Positions 7,588 to 16,547 of a stretch of DNA of 64,000 nucleotides are shown in pieces. The translations under genes were made by a program, and so were the position numbers. Position 1 is the first letter of the stretch; the number at the start of each line of letters is the position of its first letter. Under the pieces are notes generated by a model, which ran no database searches, had not been told where the DNA came from, and saw only the letters and a program-made list of their open reading frames with translations. This DNA comes from an uncultured Muribaculaceae bacterium. Lineage in GTDB: Bacteria > Bacteroidota > Bacteroidia > Bacteroidales > Muribaculaceae. The DNA is taken from the NCBI GenBank assembly GCA_910579995.1, contig CAJTWH010000003.1, positions 1 through 64,000 of the forward strand, read 5' to 3'.

Positions 7588-7776
7588 ATGGAAGAAAACC
7601 CCACACACGAGAGCATAGCGGAATACCGCGCAAAATACTTCGACAAATTCGTCGGCTGCCCCGACATCACCGAAGTCAACAGCAGCCATTGGTACGGCAT
7701 GACACCCGAAGACGCCATGCAGCTCGCCGACAAAATCGTCACATGGCTCTACTCAGACATCAACCCCAACGCATAG
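7588..7776 (+). CDS. Small hypothetical acidic protein of the element
   Basis: 62 residues, soluble, with two Trp residues near its C-terminal half (SSHWYGM and VTWLYSD). No family recognised. Support for being real comes from a consensus promoter directly upstream, C-ending codon use matching 6448-6759, and a downstream gene only 9 bp away on the same strand. The pair runs towards the integrase. Possible roles such as an integrase accessory or excision factor are speculation. Confidence 0.55.
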   Translation: MEENPTHESIAEYRAKYFDKFVGCPDITEVNSSHWYGMTPEDAMQLADKIVTWLYSDINPNA

Positions 7777-7785
7777 CGACAGCTC

Positions 7786-8019
7786 ATGAAGAAAAGAATC
7801 ACAAGGCTCAAACTGATGTTGCAGCTATGGTACTACCGCAGGTACTTCAACCGCACAGTCCACGCACTCATCTACCGCCGAAAACTCCACCCGACCGACG
7901 CCGTCGAGCAGGCAGCCGCCCTGTTCGAGTGGCGCTTCTTCGACACCTACGCCAACATCATCAATCGTAAATTGGCCGCTCTGGCTGCTTTAAGACCTCA
8001 CCACCCCTCGGCAACTTAA
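7786..8019 (+). CDS. Small hypothetical basic protein, convergent with integrase
   Basis: 77 residues. The N-terminal half is strikingly basic and aromatic (KKRITRLKLMLQLWYYRRYFN), which may be an amphipathic membrane-binding or nucleic-acid-binding helix. No cysteine and no recognised domain. It starts 9 bp after the preceding small gene, so the two are probably co-transcribed. Its stop overlaps the stop of the convergent integrase gene by 4 bp, so the two messages would be complementary at their 3' ends. Confidence 0.55.
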   Translation: MKKRITRLKLMLQLWYYRRYFNRTVHALIYRRKLHPTDAVEQAAALFEWRFFDTYANIINRKLAALAALRPHHPSAT

Positions 8020-9479
8020 AACCCCTTGCCCTTCATCCGCTCGTACGTCGCCACCTTGCCATTGTCGAGATTGACGATCTTGAACTGCACCATCGACCGC
8101 ACAGGGATATCATCCGGCAGCCCACCGACAAGCCGCGCGATAACCTCATCCACTTTGCCGCAGCCGATATCCTCAAACGACGCCACACACCGCCCCCGGA
8201 AAAAAGCACACGCCCTGATCAACATCTTCGGCGAAATCCTGAAGAGAGATTCCTCCTGCTGCTCACTCTGCGTCCGGCTTGACGGCTTGTCGGAAAACAA
8301 AATGAAGTCGATAACCTTCTCGTTGAGCTCCCACGCCGGCCTGAAATCAATCCGCACATACCCCCGGGTTGTCGAGTGATGTTGAGAGTGATTCATTGCA
8401 AAGCCCACCTCCGCCAAGTTAGCCCCGCAGTCATTCTGCGCAGTCGTCGCCCATGTATGCCGGAAAGCATAGAACGACATACCCTCAAGACCCAGCTCCG
8501 CGCACACTGCCTTGATACCGTCATTCACAGTCACGTTGAAAACACTCGCGTCAGCATACCGCTCGGCAAAACAAAACAGATAGTCCGACTCCTCCGACGC
8601 CCGGTAACGCTCAAACACCTCCGTCAGGATATTGGGCACACGAATCTCGAAATAAGCCTTATCCTTCCTGCGCCCGCGAGTCTTAGAGCGGCAATAATGG
8701 AGCACACCTCCATAGAAATCACCCTTGCGCAGCTGATAGATATCCACCGTGTTCATCCCCGCAAGACAAAGCGACATCAGCGCCACATCACGCCCCAGCT
8801 GAGCTCGCTTGCAGCTGCCCTCCCCCGCTGTCCACGAGAAAAACATACGGCACACCTCAGCCGACACAGCCCTCTTGTCGCCCGACACCGACGCCGGAAT
8901 CCTTATCCGCCGCCAAGGATCAACCTCCGGCACCGAGACACCCGAGAGCACATCCTCAGCCTGACGGCAGGCCTCACGGTAAATCTGCCGCACGCATATC
9001 GGATAAAGCGACTTGGCACGCTTGGTGCCGCCCAGAGAATCAATCCAACCGCTCAGCACCGGATACGACATCGACCCGAACGACACCTCGCCACCCACAT
9101 ACTCCGACAGACTCCTCACCGCCGAACTATAGATCTTGGCGTTGCGCACCTGCCCCTTATCGAGCATACGGTCGATATAGCCATCGGCGAAATCCGAGAA
9201 AGACACACCGCCGGCCTTGCGCTCAAGAAACCTCTTGATGTCAGCCGCCGTCATAAACGACAGGTCCATGCCCCCGAGCCGCTTCAGGAAATCATCTATC
9301 ATCGCAAGCCCCTGTCGCATGACGAAGACATCATCCACGTCGCCCCTCTTCACCGTCTGAGGTGCCGCTGAGAGCCCCGTCCGGATATAGGCCACCGACT
9401 TACGGTGCACAACACGGACAAAGACAGGCAGCAGCCCATCCTTGCGTTTACTTCTTACACATAACTTAAAATTTGCCAT
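8016..9479 (-). CDS. Tyrosine site-specific recombinase (phage/element integrase)
   Basis: 487 residues. The N-terminal part (about 1-60) resembles the arm-binding domain of Bacteroidota integrases, then a SAM-like core-binding domain (about 80-190) and a catalytic domain. Visible catalytic motifs: the beta-hairpin lysine region (SKTRGRRKD), box II FYAFRHTWAT containing the second Arg, GFAMNHSQHHSTTRGYVR with the His and the nucleophilic Tyr. The usual first Arg motif is replaced by AGMNTVDIYQL, a variant common in Bacteroidota recombinases. An unusual 80-90 residue extension follows the catalytic Tyr and ends MKGKGF. It marks the right part of the element. No tRNA or obvious att core is seen next to it; the attachment site stays unknown. 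Confidence 0.9.
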   Translation of the reverse strand: MANFKLCVRSKRKDGLLPVFVRVVHRKSVAYIRTGLSAAPQTVKRGDVDDVFVMRQGLAMIDDFLKRLGGMDLSFMTAADIKRFLERKAGGVSFSDFADGYIDRMLDKGQVRNAKIYSSAVRSLSEYVGGEVSFGSMSYPVLSGWIDSLGGTKRAKSLYPICVRQIYREACRQAEDVLSGVSVPEVDPWRRIRIPASVSGDKRAVSAEVCRMFFSWTAGEGSCKRAQLGRDVALMSLCLAGMNTVDIYQLRKGDFYGGVLHYCRSKTRGRRKDKAYFEIRVPNILTEVFERYRASEESDYLFCFAERYADASVFNVTVNDGIKAVCAELGLEGMSFYAFRHTWATTAQNDCGANLAEVGFAMNHSQHHSTTRGYVRIDFRPAWELNEKVIDFILFSDKPSSRTQSEQQEESLFRISPKMLIRACAFFRGRCVASFEDIGCGKVDEVIARLVGGLPDDIPVRSMVQFKIVNLDNGKVATYERMKGKGF

Positions 9480-9635
9480 ATTCTATCAACTTGTAAACTA
9501 TTTGTAATCCTTGAGGCACATTCGGCTCAAAAAATAAGCCAAAATGACCAACATTTTATCCTGTTTCAGAAGCGCACACGAAGACTATTTCCAATAAACA
9601 AGCTGATTTCCAAAGACTTACACCCGCAAAAGGGC

Positions 9636-9668
9636 AAAAAAAATTGATTGTCATCTCGACAACCAATC
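9636..9668 (-). terminator. Intrinsic terminator in the integrase leader
   Basis: On the minus strand a 9-bp stem (one mismatch; plus-strand arms 9644-9652 and 9658-9666) with a 5-nt loop is followed by eight T residues (9643-9636). It lies between a -7 box at 9706-9713 and the integrase start at 9479. Confidence 0.6.
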
Positions 9669-9705
9669 TAGTTAACCTTAAATCTATACCATGAAAAACA
9701 CATTG

Positions 9706-9713
9706 CAAAGGTA
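9706..9713 (-). promoter_or_regulatory. -7 promoter box TACCTTTG towards the integrase
   Basis: A perfect -7 consensus on the minus strand. The predicted start near 9700 would give an approximately 65-nt RNA ending at the terminator 9636-9668, or on read-through the integrase message. The remaining sequence 9714-9908 is AT-rich with nothing else recognised. Confidence 0.5.
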
Positions 9714-9908
9714 TAGCCTTTTGAGATATTGTGCAAGCTTTTTGCTCGCAAAATGATGAACGTTTAACATATTTTAGATTTACAATATCAAATTTGGCCG
9801 TCCATGCTGGTAATAAGTTTGTTTTCGTCCTTTTATCCTTTCATTTTGTTATTTCAAATTATAGATAATGCATATACCGGAAGACCTCTTTATTAAATAA
9901 TTTTAACA

Positions 9909-11207
9909 CTACACATTAACTTGCTTATTATCAATCCTAAACAAGGCCCACAGCACAATACCACGAGTCAAGAGATAGGCGTCAAATGCAAGCCACAGAC
10001 CATTGTTTGCCATTTTGGGATGGAACAGGAAGTAAATGATGAAGAAAACGAGCAATGCGATGGACATTGACGCCAACATCGCGCGTGTGCGCACCAGACC
10101 TACGAAAATACCGTCCCACACAAAGGCCATGAATCCGCACAGAGGTATTGCAACAGCCCATGGCAAGTAGGAACAGGCAAGAGCGACCACTCCCCTATCC
10201 TTGGCCAACAGACCTATAATCCACTCGCCTGCGAGGGCGTAAACAATGCTGAAGGCAACTGCACACCACAGCCCGACAAGCATTATTGAACGTACGACCG
10301 ACCTGAGACTTTTTGTATCAGCTCTGCCGGTATATTTTCCTGCGAGTGCCTCGCCCGAAAATGCAAAACCATCCATAAAGAACGAAAAGAGCATGAAGAG
10401 CTGCATTAGCAGTGCGTTGGCGGCGAGTGTATCGGTGCCGGCGAGAGCTCCCGCATGGGTAAACCATAGAGTCACAGTGACAAGGCATGCCGTGCGGAGA
10501 AAAATATCACCGTTTACGCGGAAAAACAGAGCGAGCTCCCGCAACTTGAAAATCTCTTCCAATGCCGGAACGGCCGGTTTATATTTAACCACAAGCAAGA
10601 CAAACCCTACAGCAAAACCTATCCACTGAGCCGACAGCGTGCCTGTTGCGACACCTTCGATTTTCCATCCCGCCACAAATACAAGGCTAAGGCTGACAAT
10701 GATATTCACCACATTTGTAGTAATCGCCACCCACATCTGCGCTTTTGAGTTCTGCATACCGAGAAACCAACCTGACAAGGCGTATGTCATCAGTACAGCC
10801 GGAGCGCCCCAAATGCAGATATTGAAATACCGGGAGGCGAGAGACAGTGTATCATCGTCAGCGTCCATAAACGCAAGTATTGTTTTTCCGAGAGGCTGAC
10901 TCAATATGATTAACAAAACACCAACCGAAAGCCCTACAGCAAGGCTTCTGAAGAGCAACAAGTCAAGCCTTCGCTTATCGCCGGCGCCGTAGGCCTGTGC
11001 AGTGAATCCCGTAGTGCCCATGCGCAGGAAATTGAATAGCCAATAGAGCATGTTGAACATCGCTCCTCCTACCGCAATGGCACCGATATATAAAGCAGCG
11101 CCGATATGGCCTGTTACGGCCACATCGACGATACCTAAGAGTGGTGTGGTAATGTTGCTTACGATAGCCGGAAGAGCTATAGCAAGGATTTCACCACGAT
11201 GTTTCAT
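9909..11207 (-). CDS. MATE family efflux transporter (DinF-like)
   Basis: 432 residues with about 12 hydrophobic segments in two homologous halves. The N-terminal PAIVSNITTPLLGIVDVAVTG motif is typical of the DinF branch of MATE exporters, which extrude organic cations or drugs using an Na+ or H+ gradient across the inner membrane. Length is normal. Its ATG overlaps the stop of the upstream oligopeptide transporter gene by 4 bp, so it is translationally coupled at the end of the parA-to-MATE operon. Substrate unknown. Confidence 0.9.
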   Translation of the reverse strand: MKHRGEILAIALPAIVSNITTPLLGIVDVAVTGHIGAALYIGAIAVGGAMFNMLYWLFNFLRMGTTGFTAQAYGAGDKRRLDLLLFRSLAVGLSVGVLLIILSQPLGKTILAFMDADDDTLSLASRYFNICIWGAPAVLMTYALSGWFLGMQNSKAQMWVAITTNVVNIIVSLSLVFVAGWKIEGVATGTLSAQWIGFAVGFVLLVVKYKPAVPALEEIFKLRELALFFRVNGDIFLRTACLVTVTLWFTHAGALAGTDTLAANALLMQLFMLFSFFMDGFAFSGEALAGKYTGRADTKSLRSVVRSIMLVGLWCAVAFSIVYALAGEWIIGLLAKDRGVVALACSYLPWAVAIPLCGFMAFVWDGIFVGLVRTRAMLASMSIALLVFFIIYFLFHPKMANNGLWLAFDAYLLTRGIVLWALFRIDNKQVNV

Positions 11208-13186
11208 TTTCCTTTACGCGACGCTATATAGAGGAATGCTATAAGGGCTGCGTATGCTACAAGTCCGAGAATCTGGGGTGTAAACTCGCCGCCGTTGCTT
11301 GGCACCGGCATGCCACAGAATATTGTTATCGCAGCAAATACGCCGAAGAGAGCACCACCGGCGATAAGACCGGAAGCAATAAGTGTACCGCGGTCGCTGC
11401 GGGCCTTGCATATAGCAGGGTCTTTAGAGCTGCGGCCTACAAACCAAGAAATCAAACCACCTACGAGCATAGGGGTATTGAGCTGGAGGGGCAGGAACAT
11501 ACCGAGGCAGAAAGCAAGCGCCGGCACTCCGAGCCAATTGAGAATCAAAGCGAGGATAGCACCTACAATATAGAGCATCCAAGGGGTCGAGCCACCCATC
11601 ATCATAGGCTCGATAACCTTTGCCATAGCATTGGCCTGAGGAGCCGCCATAGCGTCGGGGCCGGTGAAGCCATAGACGTTATTGAGCATAAGCATGACAC
11701 CACCTACTGTCGCAGCCGAAACGAGTGTTCCGAGGAATTTCCATGTTTCTTGTTTCTTCGGGGTCGAACCAAGCCAATAGCCAATCTTCAGGTCGGTGAC
11801 AAAGCCGCCGGCCATCGACAACGCCGTGCAGACAACACCGCCAAGAACCATAGCTGCCACAATGCCGCTTGTGCCATTAAGACCGATTGCAACAAAGACA
11901 CCTGAAGCAATGATAAGTGTCATCAGTGTCATTCCGCTCACGGGATTTGATCCGACAATCGCAATGGCATTTGCCGCTACGGTTGTGAAGAGGAATGCGA
12001 TTATCGTCACCACAAGCCATGCAATAAGAGCCTGCCAGAAAGTATGGATTACGCCGAACCAGAAGAACAGGAATACACCGACCAATGCGATAGCTGTGAA
12101 ATATGCTATGTGCTTCATCGAGATATCTGTCTGCCAACGGATAGTCTTCGCACCTGTCTGCTGACCTTTGAGCTCGCGTGCAGCAAGGCCTACGGCCTGA
12201 CCGATGATACTGCGCGATTTTACTATACCGATGATACCTGCCATGGCAATGCCACCGATACCGATCATGCGTGCATATTCGGCAAAAATCTGCTGCGGCG
12301 ACATGGCCACGATTTCCTCGGCACCGTATGTGCCCATCAAAGGTATGATAAACCACCAAACGAAAATTGAGCCGGCGAATATCACGAAAGCATATTTCAG
12401 GCCTACGATATATCCAAGTCCGAGCACGGCTGCTCCGGTGTTGCAGGAGAATACAAATTTGAATTTGTCGGCCAAAGCTTGTCCCCAAGAGTATGCCGTC
12501 GTCGTGACAACCTCACTCCAGAATCCGAACGTGGCAACGATATAATCATATATACCACCTACGAGCGAGGCTACAAGCAGAAGGCCGGCCTGGCTATCAG
12601 AACCCTTACCGACATTCTGACCGCTTATGAGCACCTGCGTAGTCGCTGTCGCTTCAGGGAAAGGATACTTTCCGTGCATATCTTTCACGAAATATTTACG
12701 GAAAGGAATGAAAAACAATATGCCGAGTACACCGCCGAAGAGTGAGCTCAAGAATATCTCAAAGAAATTCACAGTAATCTCAGGATGAGTTTCCTGAAGG
12801 ATGTAGAGAGCCGGCAATGTAAAGATAGTACCGGCAACGATAACACCTGAGCAAGCTCCGATTGACTGTATGATCACATTTTGGCCGAGAGGATTGTTTT
12901 TCTTGAGTCTGGCAGAAAGACCTACTGCAATTATCGCAATAGGAATCGCAGCCTCAAATACCTGTCCGACCTTAAGGCCAAGATATGCAGCCGCAGCACT
13001 GAAGATAACGGCCAACAACAAGCCCATGCCAACAGAATAAGGTGTCGCCTCGGCATAGTCGCGTGCCGGGTGCATGACGGGGCGATAGTGCTCGTCGGCT
13101 CCAAGCTCCGTGAACGCGTTTTCAGGGAGGTCGATAGGGTCGACGTCCGCCGCCGGGATGTCCGGTGTGGTGATGTTCTGTTTCAT
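11204..13186 (-). CDS. OPT family oligopeptide transporter
   Basis: 660 residues, mostly membrane-embedded (about 14-16 segments) after a roughly 45-residue hydrophilic N-terminus. The motif SVGMGLLLAVIFSAAAAYLGLKVGQ and NPLGQNVIIQSIG are characteristic of bacterial OPT proteins, which import peptides or metal chelates with protons. It starts 19 bp after mltD and overlaps the MATE gene by 4 bp, so it belongs to the same transcript. Pairing peptide uptake with a lytic transglycosylase may suggest muropeptide salvage, but that is speculation. Confidence 0.92.
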   Translation of the reverse strand: MKQNITTPDIPAADVDPIDLPENAFTELGADEHYRPVMHPARDYAEATPYSVGMGLLLAVIFSAAAAYLGLKVGQVFEAAIPIAIIAVGLSARLKKNNPLGQNVIIQSIGACSGVIVAGTIFTLPALYILQETHPEITVNFFEIFLSSLFGGVLGILFFIPFRKYFVKDMHGKYPFPEATATTQVLISGQNVGKGSDSQAGLLLVASLVGGIYDYIVATFGFWSEVVTTTAYSWGQALADKFKFVFSCNTGAAVLGLGYIVGLKYAFVIFAGSIFVWWFIIPLMGTYGAEEIVAMSPQQIFAEYARMIGIGGIAMAGIIGIVKSRSIIGQAVGLAARELKGQQTGAKTIRWQTDISMKHIAYFTAIALVGVFLFFWFGVIHTFWQALIAWLVVTIIAFLFTTVAANAIAIVGSNPVSGMTLMTLIIASGVFVAIGLNGTSGIVAAMVLGGVVCTALSMAGGFVTDLKIGYWLGSTPKKQETWKFLGTLVSAATVGGVMLMLNNVYGFTGPDAMAAPQANAMAKVIEPMMMGGSTPWMLYIVGAILALILNWLGVPALAFCLGMFLPLQLNTPMLVGGLISWFVGRSSKDPAICKARSDRGTLIASGLIAGGALFGVFAAITIFCGMPVPSNGGEFTPQILGLVAYAALIAFLYIASRKGK

Positions 13187-13205
13187 ATTATTTACACTAT
13201 GTTAT

Positions 13206-14906
13206 TTACTTCTGAGGTATCTTGAGTTTCTGACCAGACTGGATATTGTCGCCGGCCATGTTGTTGGCACGCTTGATGGCAGCCACCGTCACACCATATT
13301 TCTTGGCAATCTTGCTCAGGTTATCGCCACGACGGACGGTATGGGTCACCGTCTTGGGCTTGGCTGGAGCGGCTTTCTTTGTCTCTGTTTTCTTGGGAGT
13401 GGACGGCTGTGTGACTTTTTTCGCTGCCTTCGTTTCTTCTTGCTGAACTGCCGGTGTGGCAAAAGCATTGGCTACATCACTCACCTCGGCGACAGAATCG
13501 TTGGGAGCCGAGGGGATACTGTCATTGGGAACAACTGAAACAGTAATTGTGTCGGCCGGAGATATCGGGCTTGCCGGCGCAACAGTTTCGGGTTCGGGAG
13601 CCGGTTTGTATTTGCGCTCCACGGTCACAATCTTGAGCTTCTGTCCGCGTTTTACGCTTTTACCTACCTTGTTGTATTTTTTAATCTGTGCGATTGTTAT
13701 GCCGTATTTATTTGCAATCTTTGTAAGCGTCTCGCCACGGGCTACAGTATGGTATTTCACCACTTCCTCATCGTAGTACTCACCCTTGGCGTCGCGGCCT
13801 GTAGAAGCTCCTGACGCCGGCTCTACATATCCTCGCCGTGCATAATTCTTGGCATTATGATTCACAATAGAATCCTCATTGGCAACGTATGCCAATGTCT
13901 GCAACGACGGCAACACAAGCGAATAAGGTTTAATATCGCCCGGAATGATATCTTTTCGGAACTGTGGGTTAAGTGCGCGCACCTCTTCAATCGGAATATC
14001 GAGTACATCACAGATCTGATTGAAATGAACACGGCGCGACACATGCACCGTATCCACTACTATCGGTTTACGGGCAAGAGCAGGAGAGATGTTGTGCTCT
14101 TTATGATAGTTCATTATATAATTGGCAGCTATAAAAGCAGGCACATAACCGCGGGTCTCGGCAGGCAGGAAAGGATATATTTCCCAGAAATCCTTCTTGC
14201 CGCCACCTGCACGGCGAAGTGCTTTATTCACATTGCCCGGACCGCAGTTGTAGGCCGCAATTGCCAGCGACCAGTCATCGTAGGTGGCATATAGCTGTTT
14301 GAGATAGCGTGCGGCCGCGTCAGAGGCAAGATAGGGGTCGCGGCGCTGATCCACGAGGCTGTTGACCTCGAGTCCCTGCCCGGTAGCAGTCGCAGGCATG
14401 AACTGCCAAAGGCCGGCAGCCCCGGCGCGCGACACCGCATTGGGCACCAACGCTGATTCTATCACGGGTAGATACCTCAGTTCGTTCGGCATGCCATGTC
14501 GCTCGAGAGCGTCCTCAAAGATAGGCATATAGTAAAGACTCAGGCCGAGCATATTCTCCACAAGCTGACGCTTGCGGTTGGCGTAGAAATAAATCATGTT
14601 GCGCACCGGGCCATTGAGCGGCATTTCGATTATCGACGGCAATTTGCTCAGACGCTCAATCAGCACATCGTCAGAAACCTGTTCCTGAGGCCGGCTGTCG
14701 GCTTCATAGTCAAGCACAGTGTAGTTTTTCAGATACCAGTCTTCAAGCATGGCCTTGGTATCTGTCTCAAAGCTTTCCGGCTCGATAGCAGCCGGGATTT
14801 TAAGGGATTCCGACACATCGCGCACCGACTGTGCATTTAAAGCAGAGCCGGCGAAAGAGGCGACGCACCCCAAAAACAATATCTTATATAGCGATTTCAT
14901 AGTCAT
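13206..14906 (-). CDS. mltD: Membrane-bound lytic murein transglycosylase with two LysM domains
   Basis: 566 residues with a signal peptide (KILFLGCVASFAGSALNAQ). The SLT domain spans about 130-280: the catalytic Glu is in PVIESALVPNAVS, followed by GAAGLWQFMP and AIAAYNCGPGNV, the MltD signature. Two LysM modules bind peptidoglycan, one around 385-430 (YHTVARGETL) and one at the C-terminus (HTVRRGDNLSKIA), separated by a Pro/Thr/Lys-rich linker. It cleaves glycan strands to 1,6-anhydromuropeptides in the periplasm. A second ATG two codons in is an equally possible start. The context parA-parB-DUF5683-mltD is the usual Bacteroidales order. Confidence 0.93.
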   Translation of the reverse strand: MTMKSLYKILFLGCVASFAGSALNAQSVRDVSESLKIPAAIEPESFETDTKAMLEDWYLKNYTVLDYEADSRPQEQVSDDVLIERLSKLPSIIEMPLNGPVRNMIYFYANRKRQLVENMLGLSLYYMPIFEDALERHGMPNELRYLPVIESALVPNAVSRAGAAGLWQFMPATATGQGLEVNSLVDQRRDPYLASDAAARYLKQLYATYDDWSLAIAAYNCGPGNVNKALRRAGGGKKDFWEIYPFLPAETRGYVPAFIAANYIMNYHKEHNISPALARKPIVVDTVHVSRRVHFNQICDVLDIPIEEVRALNPQFRKDIIPGDIKPYSLVLPSLQTLAYVANEDSIVNHNAKNYARRGYVEPASGASTGRDAKGEYYDEEVVKYHTVARGETLTKIANKYGITIAQIKKYNKVGKSVKRGQKLKIVTVERKYKPAPEPETVAPASPISPADTITVSVVPNDSIPSAPNDSVAEVSDVANAFATPAVQQEETKAAKKVTQPSTPKKTETKKAAPAKPKTVTHTVRRGDNLSKIAKKYGVTVAAIKRANNMAGDNIQSGQKLKIPQK

Positions 14907-14912
14907 GAAAGA

Positions 14913-15662
14913 TTAGAAGTTAAAAGCCCACACGAGGCCGACCGAGGGTTTTGCCCCTCGTCCGTCCTGAAAAATAGCCGGGCTCACATCCATCGACAAA
15001 TCGGGAGATATGTCAAAATGCGAGAGCGACGCGTCGACGTATGCGTCGACCATCGCCACAAGATAGACACCCACCATGCAGATTATGCACAAGTCACGGT
15101 TTCGCCGATAGAAATTTTTTCTCGACTGCAGGATATTTGTAAGCCAAGTACGGTCGAGATCGCTCTCCTGCGTAGTCGGCGGGAAGAAATTCATATATGA
15201 GTTTGTAGACGGGTCATTATCCATGATATCACGGTAAGCACGGGTATAATCGTTGAGCATTCCGTTGTTCCACGTCGTTGCATATCCAAGACCCATGTAG
15301 GCTCCTATCACAATAGGCAACTTCCAATAACGACGGTTATAGAGTTGCCCGAGGCCGGGAAAGAGAGCCGACATCCACACCGCTCGCGTAGGATCAGGAT
15401 TGAATTCCGTCTCGCGAGGTTCCCAACGGTCGTATGGCGACTCGTCGAGCATAGCTGCAATGCTGTCAGGTAGCTCATCGCTCACGAGCGCCTCGCCGAG
15501 TTGCACCCGTACTTCCACAGGGGCGTCGGCAATTGTGTCGGTGGTATTATGCTGTTTTTTCACCGGCATACGGGGGTCTGCCCCAAAAGCAGCGGAGGCT
15601 GCCAGTAAAAATACGGCAGCCAATGTCATTCTCCGAAAAGCGACAACTATGCTGTTATTCAT
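14913..15662 (-). CDS. DUF5683 membrane protein
   Basis: 249 residues. The N-terminus is hydrophobic (TLAAVFLLAASAAFGA, probable signal or anchor). The central motif AVWMSALFPGLGQLYNRRYWKLPIVIGAYMG is diagnostic of DUF5683, followed by a second membrane stretch (ICMVGVYLVAMVDAYVDA). Function unknown. It is conserved between parB and mltD in Bacteroidales, hinting at an envelope role linked to growth or segregation. Its start overlaps the parB stop by 8 bp; an internal ATG at 15629 is an alternative. Confidence 0.88.
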   Translation of the reverse strand: MNNSIVVAFRRMTLAAVFLLAASAAFGADPRMPVKKQHNTTDTIADAPVEVRVQLGEALVSDELPDSIAAMLDESPYDRWEPRETEFNPDPTRAVWMSALFPGLGQLYNRRYWKLPIVIGAYMGLGYATTWNNGMLNDYTRAYRDIMDNDPSTNSYMNFFPPTTQESDLDRTWLTNILQSRKNFYRRNRDLCIICMVGVYLVAMVDAYVDASLSHFDISPDLSMDVSPAIFQDGRGAKPSVGLVWAFNF

Positions 15663-16533
15663 TTTTCAGAGAATCAAAAAGCGTGATCAAGCGTTCAAGC
15701 TCGCTTTCATCCTTAAATTGGAATGTGATTCTACCGCGCCCTTGCTTATCGCACGCAAACTGGACAGGCGTACGGAAGACCGATGAAAGATGACGTTTGA
15801 GCACATCGTAATCACCGGCGTTCATACTCGGCTGGCGTGCCAGCTTGGCCTCGGCAGCCCCGTTTTCGTATTGCTTGGCAAGCTCTTCAACTTTTCTCAC
15901 AGAGAGCCCCTGCTTGAGAATCTCGTTATACAACTTAAGCTGCAAAGCCGGGTCAGATATGGTAAGCAAAGCACGGGCATGACCCATATCCACGAGTTTG
16001 TCGCGAAGTCCCAACTGTACTTCTGCCGGCAGACGAAGCAGACGCAAGAAATTGGCAACCGTAGCGCGTTTCTTGCCAATCCGCTTGCTCAACTCTTCCT
16101 GCGTGAGCTGATATTGGTCAATGAGCTTGCGGAATGTGAGCGCGATTTCTATCGCATTTAGATCCTCACGCTGAATATTTTCTATCAGCGCCATTTCGGT
16201 AAGCTCAAGGTCGTTGGCAGTGCGGATATATGCAGGCACAGATGTCAGGCCGGCCATGAGCGCAGCCCTGTAGCGACGCTCTCCGGCGATTATCTGGTAG
16301 GTGTCGGCTCCGGTCTTTCGCAGCGACAAAGGCTGTATGATACCGAGTTGGCGAACGGAAGCCGCCAACTCCTCAAGAGCCACGTCATCAAAAAGTTTTC
16401 GTGGCTGATCGGGATTTGGAGAGATGGAGTCGAGAGGAATATCGTTGATTGCCGACGTACCGCGCGCAGGCACATCATCCATAGGGATGAGGCTGTCGAG
16501 ACCGCGGCCGAGGGCACTTCGTTTTATTGCCAT
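15655..16533 (-). CDS. parB: Chromosome partitioning protein ParB
   Basis: 292 residues. The N-terminal nuclease-like/CTPase domain has NPDQPRK and the GERRYRA CTP-binding motif. The central HTH is TQEELSKRIGKKRATVANFLRLL, and a C-terminal dimerisation segment follows. ParB loads on parS sites as a CTP-dependent clamp and organises the origin region. It lies 14 bp after parA. No complete parS palindrome was found in the window. Confidence 0.96.
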   Translation of the reverse strand: MAIKRSALGRGLDSLIPMDDVPARGTSAINDIPLDSISPNPDQPRKLFDDVALEELAASVRQLGIIQPLSLRKTGADTYQIIAGERRYRAALMAGLTSVPAYIRTANDLELTEMALIENIQREDLNAIEIALTFRKLIDQYQLTQEELSKRIGKKRATVANFLRLLRLPAEVQLGLRDKLVDMGHARALLTISDPALQLKLYNEILKQGLSVRKVEELAKQYENGAAEAKLARQPSMNAGDYDVLKRHLSSVFRTPVQFACDKQGRGRITFQFKDESELERLITLFDSLKNE

Positions 16534-16547
16534 ATCTGACGGGGTTA

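Noticed and set aside
8376..9371. 331-aa plus-strand ORF
   Set aside because: Lies wholly antisense to the integrase, whose catalytic motifs are intact.
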